DNA of 64,000 nt from QGON01 sp963691905 (GTDB lineage: Bacteria; Pseudomonadota; Gammaproteobacteria; Chromatiales; Chromatiaceae). The notes beneath the pieces were generated by a model. That model was not told where the DNA came from. It searched no databases and saw only the letters and a program-made list of their open reading frames with translations. Location: contig OY829894.1 of the NCBI GenBank assembly GCA_963691905.1, positions 1,612,001-1,676,000 on the forward strand, given 5' to 3'. Both the position numbers and the translations under genes were made by a program. Every line of letters starts with the position of its first letter. Position 1 is the stretch's first letter. Below are positions 24,757 through 32,531 of this stretch, in pieces.

Positions 24757-25293
24757 ATGAAACTATCAGTGTACAATAAATCTGATATTGCAGAAATCGA
24801 GCATTTATTTACAAAGGTGTTTTCTGACTCTGAAGGTCAGGTAGAAGGCTCGTTAATAGGAGGGTTGGTTCTTGATTTAATAAAAACCACGGACACTCAA
24901 AATATTTATGGGTTTGTTGCCATTGAAAATAATCAAATACTTGGAAGCATAATATTTACAAAGTTAACATTTGAAAGTGGCATCAATGCATTTATCTTGT
25001 CGCCTGTTGCTGTCCTTACAAACCACCAAGGTAAAGGTATTGGTCAAAAGTTAATAAAATTTGGTATTCAGCAGTTAACAAAAGAAGGGGTAAAGCTAGT
25101 ATTTACATATGGTGACCCAAATTATTACTCTAAGGTTGGATTTAGAGCCATTACTGAAGAAATAGCCAAGGCACCACTAGACTTATCTCAACCTGAGGGG
25201 TGGCTTTGTCAATCATTGGTTGGAGATGAAATTGAACCAATTGCGGGAAATTCATATTGTGTTGAAGCGCTCAATAAGCCTGAGTATTGGTAA
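24757..25293 (+). CDS. GNAT-family N-acetyltransferase, copy 1
   Basis: 178 aa from ATG 24757; a GTG at 24715 would add 14 residues and has no better ribosome-binding site. GNAT fold: IAEIEHLFTKVF, then LSPVAVLTNHQGKGIGQKLI with the acetyl-CoA loop Q-G-K-G-I-G, and PNYYSKVGFRAI, the conserved YxKxGF segment. Such enzymes transfer acetyl groups from acetyl-CoA to small amines or proteins. The domain resembles the YhbS-like group (PEGWLCQSL near the C-terminus). Substrate unknown. A second copy at 29175 differs by one codon (Asp to Glu). Confidence 0.9.
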   Translation: MKLSVYNKSDIAEIEHLFTKVFSDSEGQVEGSLIGGLVLDLIKTTDTQNIYGFVAIENNQILGSIIFTKLTFESGINAFILSPVAVLTNHQGKGIGQKLIKFGIQQLTKEGVKLVFTYGDPNYYSKVGFRAITEEIAKAPLDLSQPEGWLCQSLVGDEIEPIAGNSYCVEALNKPEYW

Positions 25294-25317
25294 GGAAGTA
25301 CTTGCGGTGATAAAAAC

Positions 25318-25438
25318 ACATAACAATGCAAATTCACTCGGACAGTCAAAAGCGTCGTTTGGTTTGTGTCAGTCGCTGCGCTCCATTTTACACAAACCAA
25401 ACGCCCCTTTTGCCTTCCGGTGATTTGCGGCGTTAGCT
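25318..25438 (+). repeat. attC site (121 bp)
   Basis: ACATAAC (25318-25324) to GTTAGCT (25432-25438). Confidence 0.92.
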
Positions 25439-25758
25439 GTGAATATCTTTTTGAAACTCACTTCGTCGATTTGGTCGAGGTAAAACTGAGGATTGCGGTT
25501 TGAATATTTGGCTAGTTCCACAGAACAATGGAATGTGCCACCCTGACAGTTCAAGTCAGCGATGCAGGAATTGTTCAAAAATTGAAGTGGTGATCAACCG
25601 CATCCCATTCGTAATTGCTTTTATGTGAGTGGTTACCACAAATAGGCGACGGAAGTGTTGAAAAGATTTTGGTGTGGCAATAACTGGAAAGCGTTTCACG
25701 CTGATCAAATGGCGGAAAGCACTCGGATAGGAAGTCAAACAATGGTGTATTCAAAAAC
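25439..25758 (+). other. ORF-less cassette, family III (320 bp, copy 2)
   Basis: Same 320 bp as 11443-11762, and the following attC is also the same. Followed here by a membrane-protein gene rather than the TIR gene. Confidence 0.75.
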
Positions 25759-25876
25759 AGCTAACAAACACATTCACTCGGACAGGCAAAAGCGTCGTTG
25801 ATTTGTGCATTCCGCTGCGCTCCATTTTGCACAAACCAACGCCACTTTTGCCTTCCGGTGATGTGAGACGTTAGCG
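25759..25876 (+). repeat. attC site (118 bp)
   Basis: AGCTAAC (25759-25765) to GTTAGCG (25870-25876), same as the site at 11763. Confidence 0.92.
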
Positions 25877-25893
25877 CTTGAAAAGAGGAAGTT

Positions 25894-26790
25894 ATGTCTA
25901 TTTCAGCTGATGAACTTTATAAAGGAGCCTATGATGCACATTACAAAGAATATGATATTGCAAAAGCAAAAATAGACTACAAGAAAGTTATTGAGAAATA
26001 TCCGAAAAGCCCAGAAGCTAGATACGCACAAAATCAATTATCGAATTTAGCGAGAGATAAAGAAAAACTAGAGTATAAGCGTGAACAAATAATTAAAACT
26101 AACACTGATGAAAGTCTCCCGATACAACAGCGAAGTCTAAAAGAATTTTCTAAATATTACCTAAGTAATTTAAAAAGCAATCTAGAAGATTTCGGAAGTT
26201 TTTTTTCGTTTATAAGTTTCTTATTCTTGATTCAAGTCTTAATCTCAGCGTTTGTAGCCTTAATTATAATATCAAAAGCTGGCTTTACGGGGGCAATACA
26301 GATAATACTTCTTGCAGTCAACTTCGCCATTGTTTTTAAGCTTGCCTCTTTAGGTGAACGATTTGTTAAGCTTCAGACACAGAAAGTAGAAAACGACATT
26401 CAAAGCACAATTGGATTTCGATCGGAGTCAGTTAAGATGGCTAAAGAAATACTAAAGAAGGCAGAGCAAAGGGCTGAAAACAACATAACCGTAAGTGGCG
26501 GTAATGCTGTTTTTGCAATTAATGGAAGCACAGTCTCAGGTGTCACACAAACCATAACTGTTGAAGGTGATAGCGAACTTGTAAAATCGTTGGCATTATT
26601 AGTGAGCTTCTGCGAAGAGTCAGAAAATTCTGAAGCACTCAAAATGTCAACCCAATTATCAGAAGAAGCCACCAAAGAAACTCCGAATAAAGGTATTTTG
26701 TTCGACCTCTGGTCTGGGATTACTGCTGCTCTACCAGAAATTGCAGGAATTGTTAAAATAGTTCAAGGAATCAAGAGCTTATTGATTTAA
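25894..26790 (+). CDS. TPR-like membrane protein (298 aa)
   Basis: ATG 25894 follows AAAAGAGGAAG, a good ribosome-binding site. Residues 5-55 resemble a tetratricopeptide hairpin (LYKGAYDAHYKEYDIAKAKI, then YPKSPEARYAQNQL). Two transmembrane helices lie at about 103-125 and 132-150 (FFSFISFLFLIQVLISAFVA; GAIQIILLAVNFAIVF). The C-terminal ~140 aa holds a basic helix and a strand-rich stretch (NNITVSGGNAVFAINGSTVS), with another hydrophobic helix at the end (IAGIVKIVQGIKSLL). Family not known to me. The layout, with a sensor-like repeat plus membrane helices, is compatible with a membrane-acting effector, but that is speculation. Confidence 0.7.
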   Translation: MSISADELYKGAYDAHYKEYDIAKAKIDYKKVIEKYPKSPEARYAQNQLSNLARDKEKLEYKREQIIKTNTDESLPIQQRSLKEFSKYYLSNLKSNLEDFGSFFSFISFLFLIQVLISAFVALIIISKAGFTGAIQIILLAVNFAIVFKLASLGERFVKLQTQKVENDIQSTIGFRSESVKMAKEILKKAEQRAENNITVSGGNAVFAINGSTVSGVTQTITVEGDSELVKSLALLVSFCEESENSEALKMSTQLSEEATKETPNKGILFDLWSGITAALPEIAGIVKIVQGIKSLLI

Positions 26791-26801
26791 TCGGATATAT
26801 T

Positions 26802-26894
26802 CGCTAACAATACCATAAACTCGGACGTCAAAAAGCTGCGTCGTTCGTACCTCACTATGCAGCTTTTTGCCTCCGGTTATGGCCGTCGTTAGCG
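26802..26894 (+). repeat. attC site, short (93 bp)
   Basis: CGCTAAC (26802-26808) to GTTAGCG (26888-26894). Body CAAAAAGCTGCGTCG / GCAGCTTTTTG. Confidence 0.88.
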
Positions 26895-26912
26895 CTTATT
26901 AAGGAATATGAA

Positions 26913-27779
26913 ATGTCATCTGTATTTTTAAGTCACAATTCAAAAGATAAACCGTGGGTAAGGGAATTAGCAAGAAAATTAACTTCTGATGGCGTATTAG
27001 TGTGGCTGGATGAAGCAGAATTAAATATTGGAGATTCATTAATTGAGAAAATCTCAGCCGGTATAAGTGACATGAAGTATGTCGCTGCTGTAATTTCCAA
27101 AAACTCAATTGAATCAAATTGGGTTCAAAAAGAAATCAGTCTTGCTATGTCAAAAGAGCTATCTGGACGTCGTGTAACAGTATTACCACTTCTAATAGAT
27201 CGATGTACTTTACCATCATCATTGGCAGATAAATTATATGCTGATTTTACTCAAAAAGAGAATTATGAATTTGAATATTCAAAATTATTACGCGCTTTAG
27301 GTGGGCATTCCAGTTCCCAATCAACTACCACGGAAATACAACAAACAAATTTTAAAAAGTCTCAATTTAGTGAAAGAAAGGTGGAAAAAGCCCCGACTGT
27401 TGATATTCGTATTATTGGTGTAGTAAAAGAACGAACGCGCCAAGATCAAGAGTTTTCAGGCCTTCAGCATTATTATTTGCAACTTTCTTCGAGGCCACCC
27501 AGTGGGTGGGGTGCTTATTTTACGCAAGCTAGGCAGTTTCCACGTCATAGTATGTGGCGAGATGCCTGGTTAGATGGAGATTGCGTTGTGGTTAAGTGCG
27601 CCTTAGATGAGCTTTCAAGGCATCACGTTAAAGATTTAAAAGAAGATGTTGCTTCGTCAAATGCAAACTATAATCAGGCTCAAATAAATCTAGAACGTAA
27701 AAGACAGCAAGAAAGAGAGCAACAGGAGATAGAAACGAAAAAACGTAATGATGCTCTTGATCAACTCAACTTTGATTAA
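26913..27779 (+). CDS. TIR-domain protein (288 aa), duplicated cassette copy 2
   Basis: The protein is identical to that at 11899, including Glu74 in the NADase position, and the 75-bp attC behind it is also identical. The preceding attC differs (93-bp type here, 118-bp type there), so the duplication is that of a single cassette rather than of a long segment. The following ORF-less cassettes appear in the reverse order compared with the first copy (b-type then a-type). Confidence 0.85.
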   Translation: MSSVFLSHNSKDKPWVRELARKLTSDGVLVWLDEAELNIGDSLIEKISAGISDMKYVAAVISKNSIESNWVQKEISLAMSKELSGRRVTVLPLLIDRCTLPSSLADKLYADFTQKENYEFEYSKLLRALGGHSSSQSTTTEIQQTNFKKSQFSERKVEKAPTVDIRIIGVVKERTRQDQEFSGLQHYYLQLSSRPPSGWGAYFTQARQFPRHSMWRDAWLDGDCVVVKCALDELSRHHVKDLKEDVASSNANYNQAQINLERKRQQEREQQEIETKKRNDALDQLNFD

Positions 27780-27784
27780 CCATG

Positions 27785-27859
27785 CGCTAACAAAGTAAAT
27801 CAACCTGACATTTTGTTCGCTAGCGCTCTCAAAATGACAGGTTATTTACGACGTTAGCG
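27785..27859 (+). repeat. Short attC site (75 bp)
   Basis: CGCTAAC (27785-27791) to GTTAGCG (27853-27859), identical to 12771-12845. Confidence 0.88.
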
Positions 27860-28358
27860 CTAATAGGTTTTGAGCAATACAAGAGAGATCAGATAAACTG
27901 AAAGAATGAAAAATCGAATTTCGTAAAGCAGTTCACCTGGCGCCCTACTCTATTACGTGTTGTTCTGAAAACCTGAACAGTAATGTAGCCCTACTGATAG
28001 AGACTAGCTTTATCCAGGCAGAAAGAATGAAAATTACGTCAATTCATAAAGCGCCTACCAGATTGGTGGCAAGTCCAGGACAGTGCAAAGCAACCTGTAT
28101 TCATTGCCAAATTGATTGCTTTTACGTTGCACCAATCTGAGAGCCTTGATTTTATTGCGGCCTTGTAGAATAAAATCAGTTTCCGGGAATCCAACGCAAA
28201 TTAGAATTGATTGCATTACCCAACATAACCAATTTGGAGAATAGAAAAAACAAAAAATCCATTATAAATAGGGTTTCAAGTAAACTAAGGAAAAAGCCTT
28301 TTCAAATAGAGCTAAAAGCAATGAAACCGTACAAACTTATCATCGGAGTGTAAGCCTG
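27860..28358 (+). other. ORF-less cassette, family I, copy e (499 bp)
   Basis: Identical by eye to copy b (13469-13967). Confidence 0.75.
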
Positions 28359-28478
28359 CGCTAACAAGCGCATTAACTCGGACAGCCAAAAGCATCGTTG
28401 GTTTTGTGCACTTCGCTACGCTCATTCTTGCACAAAACCAACGCCACTTTTGGCTTCCGGTTATGCTGAACGTTAGCG
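28359..28478 (+). repeat. attC site (120 bp)
   Basis: CGCTAAC (28359-28365) to GTTAGCG (28472-28478). Body matches the site after copy b, but the core is GTTAGCG instead of GTTATAA because a different cassette follows. Confidence 0.92.
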
Positions 28479-28981
28479 CTAATAGCTTTTGAGCAATACA
28501 TAAAGAAATCAGATAAACGGAAAGAATGAAAAAATCAAATTTCGAAAAGCAGTTGGCCCTGGCGCCCTACTCTTTTATGAATTGATCTGAAAACCTGAAA
28601 GAATGATGTAGCTCTGTTGGTAGAAGGTCGCTTTATCCAGGCAAAAAGAATGAAAATTACGTCAATTCGTAAAACGCATACCAGATTGGTGGCAAGTCCA
28701 GAACAGTAGCAAGTAACCAGTAGTTCATTGCCAAAATGATTGCTTTTACTTTTCACCAGCCTGAGAGTCTCAAATTTATTGCGGCCCTGTAGAATGCAAT
28801 CGGCTTCCGTAAATTCAACGCAAATACGAATTGATTGCATTACCCGGCATAATCAATCTGGAAAATAGAAAAAGCGAAAAAACATTAAAAATTAGGTTTC
28901 AAGTAAACTAAGGAAAAAGCCTTTTCAAATAGAGCGTACAGCAATGAAAGCGTATAAACCCATCATAGAAGTGAAGGCATG
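28479..28981 (+). other. ORF-less cassette, family I, copy f (503 bp)
   Basis: Identical by eye to copy a (12846-13348), including the open 101-codon minus-strand frame and the early stop in the plus-strand peptide. Confidence 0.75.
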
Positions 28982-29101
28982 CGCTAACAAGCGCATTAAC
29001 TCGGACAGCCAAAAGCATCGTTGGTTTTGTGCATTTCGCTACGCTCATTTTTGCACAAAACCAACGCCACTTTTGGCTTCCGGTTATGCAAAACGTTATG
29101 T
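28982..29101 (+). repeat. attC site (120 bp)
   Basis: CGCTAAC (28982-28988) to GTTATGT (29095-29101). Confidence 0.92.
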
Positions 29102-29174
29102 GTAAAAAACCACCACAGAATCAATAATTCCGGTGAAATATTTTATCGATTACTCGAGGCCTCAAGATAATTAC

Positions 29175-29711
29175 ATGAAACTATCAGTGTACAATAAATC
29201 TGATATTGCAGAAATCGAGCATTTATTTACAAAGGTGTTTTCTGACTCTGAAGGTCAGGTAGAAGGCTCGTTAATAGGAGGGTTGGTTCTTGATTTAATA
29301 AAAACCACGGACACTCAAAATATTTATGGGTTTGTTGCCATTGAAAATAATCAAATACTTGGAAGCATAATATTTACAAAGTTAACATTTGAAAGTGGCA
29401 TCAATGCATTTATCTTGTCGCCTGTTGCTGTCCTTACAAACCACCAAGGTAAAGGTATTGGTCAAAAGTTAATAAAATTTGGTATTCAGCAGTTAACAAA
29501 AGAAGGGGTAAAGCTAGTATTTACATATGGTGACCCAAATTATTACTCTAAGGTTGGATTTAGAGCCATTACTGAAGAAATAGCCAAGGCACCACTAGAA
29601 TTATCTCAACCTGAGGGGTGGCTTTGTCAATCATTGGTTGGAGATGAAATTGAACCAATTGCGGGAAATTCATATTGTGTTGAAGCGCTCAATAAGCCTG
29701 AGTATTGGTAA
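29175..29711 (+). CDS. GNAT-family N-acetyltransferase, copy 2
   Basis: Same gene as 24757-25293 except one substitution (GAC to GAA, Asp to Glu, in APLELSQPEGW). The acetyl-CoA loop and YSKVGF motif are intact. The cassette, from the GTTATGT core to ACATAAC, is duplicated as a unit. Start as for copy 1 (an alternative GTG lies at 29133). Confidence 0.9.
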   Translation: MKLSVYNKSDIAEIEHLFTKVFSDSEGQVEGSLIGGLVLDLIKTTDTQNIYGFVAIENNQILGSIIFTKLTFESGINAFILSPVAVLTNHQGKGIGQKLIKFGIQQLTKEGVKLVFTYGDPNYYSKVGFRAITEEIAKAPLELSQPEGWLCQSLVGDEIEPIAGNSYCVEALNKPEYW

Positions 29712-29735
29712 GGAAGTACTTGCGGTGATAAAAAC

Positions 29736-29856
29736 ACATAACAATGCAAATTCACTCGGACAGTCAAAAGCGTCGTTTGGTTTGTGTCAGTCGCTGCGCT
29801 CCATTTTACACAAACCAAACGCCCCTTTTGCCTTCCGGTGATTTGCGGCGTTAGGC
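29736..29856 (+). repeat. attC site (121 bp)
   Basis: ACATAAC (29736-29742) to GTTAGGC (29850-29856). It opens the large cassette that ends at 35074 (GCCTAAC). Confidence 0.92.
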
Positions 29857-29876
29857 AAATCAAAGGAAATAAAAGC

Positions 29877-30326
29877 ATGATCAATAGAATGTCTGCTGAG
29901 GTTGAATCAGTATTAAGAGACCATCAAGCTCTCCTTAGTAAATTTAGTGAATTAACTTCTAATGCAAATGATGCACTATCGAATATACAAGGTTTAAATA
30001 TCGAAATCATTGATAGTGACTATCTTCTGATTAATGTTCTTGGTAAAACAATAAAAATACAGTTCTGCTCGGTATGTCGAACAGAAGGCTATCTTGTTGG
30101 GCAAATTACTTCTTTACTAGTAACAAACAAAGGCACTCTATTAGAAACAGAGAAAATAATTTTATCAAGTTGGTTTGATGATCTAGGGAACGTCAATTAC
30201 CCCACAATCGAAAAGAACTCAGGGTGCAATCTTACACACAACAACTATTTAAATACGTTTGTTTTTCAAACAATCCAACGATTGTTATCATGTGAATATA
30301 TGGCGCCTGATTCCAGTAATTGTTAA
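29877..30326 (+). CDS. Cassette-borne hypothetical protein (149 aa)
   Basis: ATG 29877 follows AAAGGAAATAAAAGC, a good ribosome-binding site; the longer frame that starts in the attC is rejected. It is a soluble protein with an N-terminal helix (SAEVESVLRDHQALLSKFSE) and a beta-rich remainder containing two Cys (FCSVCRTEGY). Family unknown. It is the first of three genes in this cassette, followed by a 102-aa protein and a TIR gene, so it may belong to the same operon. The spacing of 50 bp to the next gene contains GTTAGGC at 30345, possibly a worn-down attC, so a separate origin is possible. Confidence 0.65.
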   Translation: MINRMSAEVESVLRDHQALLSKFSELTSNANDALSNIQGLNIEIIDSDYLLINVLGKTIKIQFCSVCRTEGYLVGQITSLLVTNKGTLLETEKIILSSWFDDLGNVNYPTIEKNSGCNLTHNNYLNTFVFQTIQRLLSCEYMAPDSSNC

Positions 30327-30351
30327 CAAGGAAAATAACTGGGTGTTAGGC
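30320..30351 (+). repeat. Possible degenerate mini-attC
   Basis: TTGTTAACAAGG at 30320 and GTGTTAGGC ending at 30351 look like the two ends of an attC with the body deleted. The left box (GTTAAC) is not complementary to GTTAGGC, so the call is weak. Confidence 0.3.
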
Positions 30352-30376
30352 ATACAAATAATCACGGGGGTTGAAA

Positions 30377-30682
30377 ATGGGAGTAAAAATTGTCATCGGA
30401 TCTAGTGAGAGAGATATTAAAAATATTGATCCAAATTGGATAAATGAGCAGGTAAATAGAAGACGGAATGAAGGCGTTCCAGTTTGTATCAGAATCCTTA
30501 TTGATGAAGGCGATATAAATTTATCTCTAACAACGTCAGATTGCCCAAGCTCAGGCGGCGTTAGACGAACACTGACTGGTTCTGAGAATGAAGTGCTAAA
30601 TTTATGGAATAAGCTTCACCTTAGTGAAACTGATTTTTCGTCCGGTAATCTAGTCGCATTTATCAAGCAGCTGAGAATTTAA
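30377..30682 (+). CDS. Small TIR-associated protein (101 aa)
   Basis: ATG 30377 lies 6 bp past a GGGGG ribosome-binding stretch. Visible segments are VKIVIGSSERDIKNIDPNWI, VCIRILIDEGDINLSLTTSDC, GGVRRTLTGSENEVLNLWNK and, at the end, SSGNLVAFIKQLRI. Small proteins ending in a LVAFLKQL-like helix and lying next to TIR, caspase-like or NTPase effectors recur in bacterial conflict loci (effector-associated constant components as I recall them). I offer this as a resemblance only. It stops 1 bp before the TIR gene, indicating translational coupling and a joint function. Confidence 0.7.
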   Translation: MGVKIVIGSSERDIKNIDPNWINEQVNRRRNEGVPVCIRILIDEGDINLSLTTSDCPSSGGVRRTLTGSENEVLNLWNKLHLSETDFSSGNLVAFIKQLRI

Positions 30683-30683
30683 T

Positions 30684-31028
30684 ATGGCAAACCTATTTTT
30701 TTCATATTCCCATAAAGATGAAGAGCTTCGTAATGAACTAGAAGTGCATCTTTCAATGCTTAAAAGACAGGGGCTTCTTCGAGCTTGGCATGATAGAAGA
30801 ATAGGGGCTGGAAAAGACATTCACACAAACATAAGTGCGGAGCTTGAAGAAGCAAATATTATTTTGCTGCTGGTAAGTGCAAGTTTCCTCGCATCTGACT
30901 ATTGTTATGAGAAGGAGATGGCGAGAGCTCTGGAAAAAGACAGCGAAGGGTCTGTTAGGGTGATACCGGTAATTCTTCATCCTTGTGATTGGCATAATGC
31001 CCCCTTTGGACATTTAAGGGCTACACCC
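30684..31028 (+). pseudogene. TIR-domain protein, 5' part (split by IS4)
   Basis: ATG 30684 sits 1 bp after the upstream gene. The first 115 codons give a TIR domain: LFFSYSHKDEELRNELEVHL, LRAWHDRRIGAGKDIHTNIS, SDYCYEKEMARALE with Glu78 in the NADase position, and VIPVILHPCDWHNAPFGHLR. The frame is cut after ATP (115 codons) by the IS4-family element. Codons 116-317 lie at 34463-35071, and removal of the elements and one GGCTACACCC restores a 317-aa frame reading RATPLDGKPVSMFANRDEAL, the usual end of this TIR type. The truncated product runs 27 residues into the IS. Confidence 0.88.
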
Positions 31029-31037
31029 AAATGGCAC

Positions 31038-32480
31038 TTACTTAAGCTTTTTGGGATGTCCATTTTTCCTGACTTCCTCCCTCGCTGCATGCCTGGGTTT
31101 AACGAGTAGAGGAAAGGGTTTCGGTCGTCGTTTGAGCGCCCTCGGTTCAATGCGTCCTGGTCGCTTCCCAACTTGCTGTTGTGCAATCAGAATGAACAGG
31201 CGGCCAAGTTTTTCATCATCGTAATTTCCAGGATCGCTCTGCCTCCAGGAAAGCCACAACTGCAATGTGTGCTTGAAACTCAGTTGGCGGGGTAGCAGGT
31301 CGGCCAACTGAGCGGCCTGAGCCATCAGAAGTCTGATTAGATTATAGGCCAACAGATAGACCCAGATCTCCTTTTTCGTCATAGCCGGTGTGCGGCAACT
31401 CAGCGTCTCCATGCCCAGGGTGGTCTTGATGTTGCGCAAATCCAACTCGACATGCCAGCGGTCTCGATAGAGTGCTTTCAGGGCTGCTTTGCTCGTGTCC
31501 TTGGGGCAAGTCAGCGTCGTCACAAGTAGCTTTCCACCCGTATATAATTCTCGCACTGTCAGTGTCTCTGGCGCCTGATCGAATGCCTCTCGGCTCATCC
31601 AGTCAGGCTTTTTCTTCGGTTTCTTCAGTGCGATCAAGTGGTCACGCTGCCCCAACCGCTGACCACGGCGAAAATCTGTACTGCGTCGCCGGGAGCCATG
31701 TTGTTCGAAAACACCATCCATGCCTTTTTTCTGCAATGCACACAACAGGAAATAGGTTGCGAAAAAGGCATCGCCTAACAGGATGTCACCCGCTTCCAGG
31801 GTATCCAGCATTGATCTAAGCAATGACTGCTCATCGCTTCCCTTTCCCCGGCAAGGCCCCATGGCCGTATCAAGTACTGCACCACTGGCAAGGCAAATGA
31901 TACTGACCAAACGGCAGAGAGGAAAACCCAAACCAGGTTTTTGACTGCATGACTGAGGGTAGGCTTCCTGATTCTCCGCTGTGTCCGGCAAGGCAACGGT
32001 TGCCCCATCCACTAGCCTGACAGGCCGCCCTCGCCAGTGCCATGCCTCTGGGGTGCACTCGGTTATCATACGCCCAGTGTAACAAGCCAATGTAGAAACC
32101 ATTTCCAATGGCAGCCGTTTCCGCGCCAGGCAGTATCCGCCTGTATGGGTGCTACAGACTGACAGCCCACCCATCAATCGTTTGATTGCCGCATCATCTA
32201 CCACGCTCTGGCAAGAGCGATCAGCACTCATTGCCTGTGCCAGAAACATTGACAGTGTCTCTGTCGGGGGGAATAGCCGCTCCCGATGATCAGGTAGTAA
32301 TGATTCCACTTGATCCAGGAATTCCGGGCCAGTCAGGAGATTGAAGAAGGCGTATGAATCGCTGTTGGATGCGTGGGTTCTGATGCGTTTTTGTTGATGT
32401 ATGCGGGCGCGTTGATTAGGATGCATTAAGGCTGGTTCCTGAGGTGATTGGTGTGGGTTTGGTGATTTGCATCTTATCAC
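31038..32480 (-). CDS. IS4-family transposase
   Basis: Up to 480 aa; the true start may be the ATG ending at 32426 (MHPNQRARIHQQ...). It is a DDE transposase with the IS4-type beta-strand insertion: Asp in VRLVDGATVALPD, Asp in ILLGDAFFATY, and the Y-(2)-R-(3)-E-(6)-K signature in YRDRWHVELDLRNIK. The frame is intact. Transcribed against the interrupted TIR gene. The nested IS66-like element lies upstream of this gene and may affect its promoter. Confidence 0.93.
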   Translation of the reverse strand: MIRCKSPNPHQSPQEPALMHPNQRARIHQQKRIRTHASNSDSYAFFNLLTGPEFLDQVESLLPDHRERLFPPTETLSMFLAQAMSADRSCQSVVDDAAIKRLMGGLSVCSTHTGGYCLARKRLPLEMVSTLACYTGRMITECTPEAWHWRGRPVRLVDGATVALPDTAENQEAYPQSCSQKPGLGFPLCRLVSIICLASGAVLDTAMGPCRGKGSDEQSLLRSMLDTLEAGDILLGDAFFATYFLLCALQKKGMDGVFEQHGSRRRSTDFRRGQRLGQRDHLIALKKPKKKPDWMSREAFDQAPETLTVRELYTGGKLLVTTLTCPKDTSKAALKALYRDRWHVELDLRNIKTTLGMETLSCRTPAMTKKEIWVYLLAYNLIRLLMAQAAQLADLLPRQLSFKHTLQLWLSWRQSDPGNYDDEKLGRLFILIAQQQVGKRPGRIEPRALKRRPKPFPLLVKPRHAAREEVRKNGHPKKLK

Positions 32481-32531
32481 CTGAACCAGCCTTTTTTTAT
32501 TGTTATATCAATATGTTAATCCTTAAGTAAG

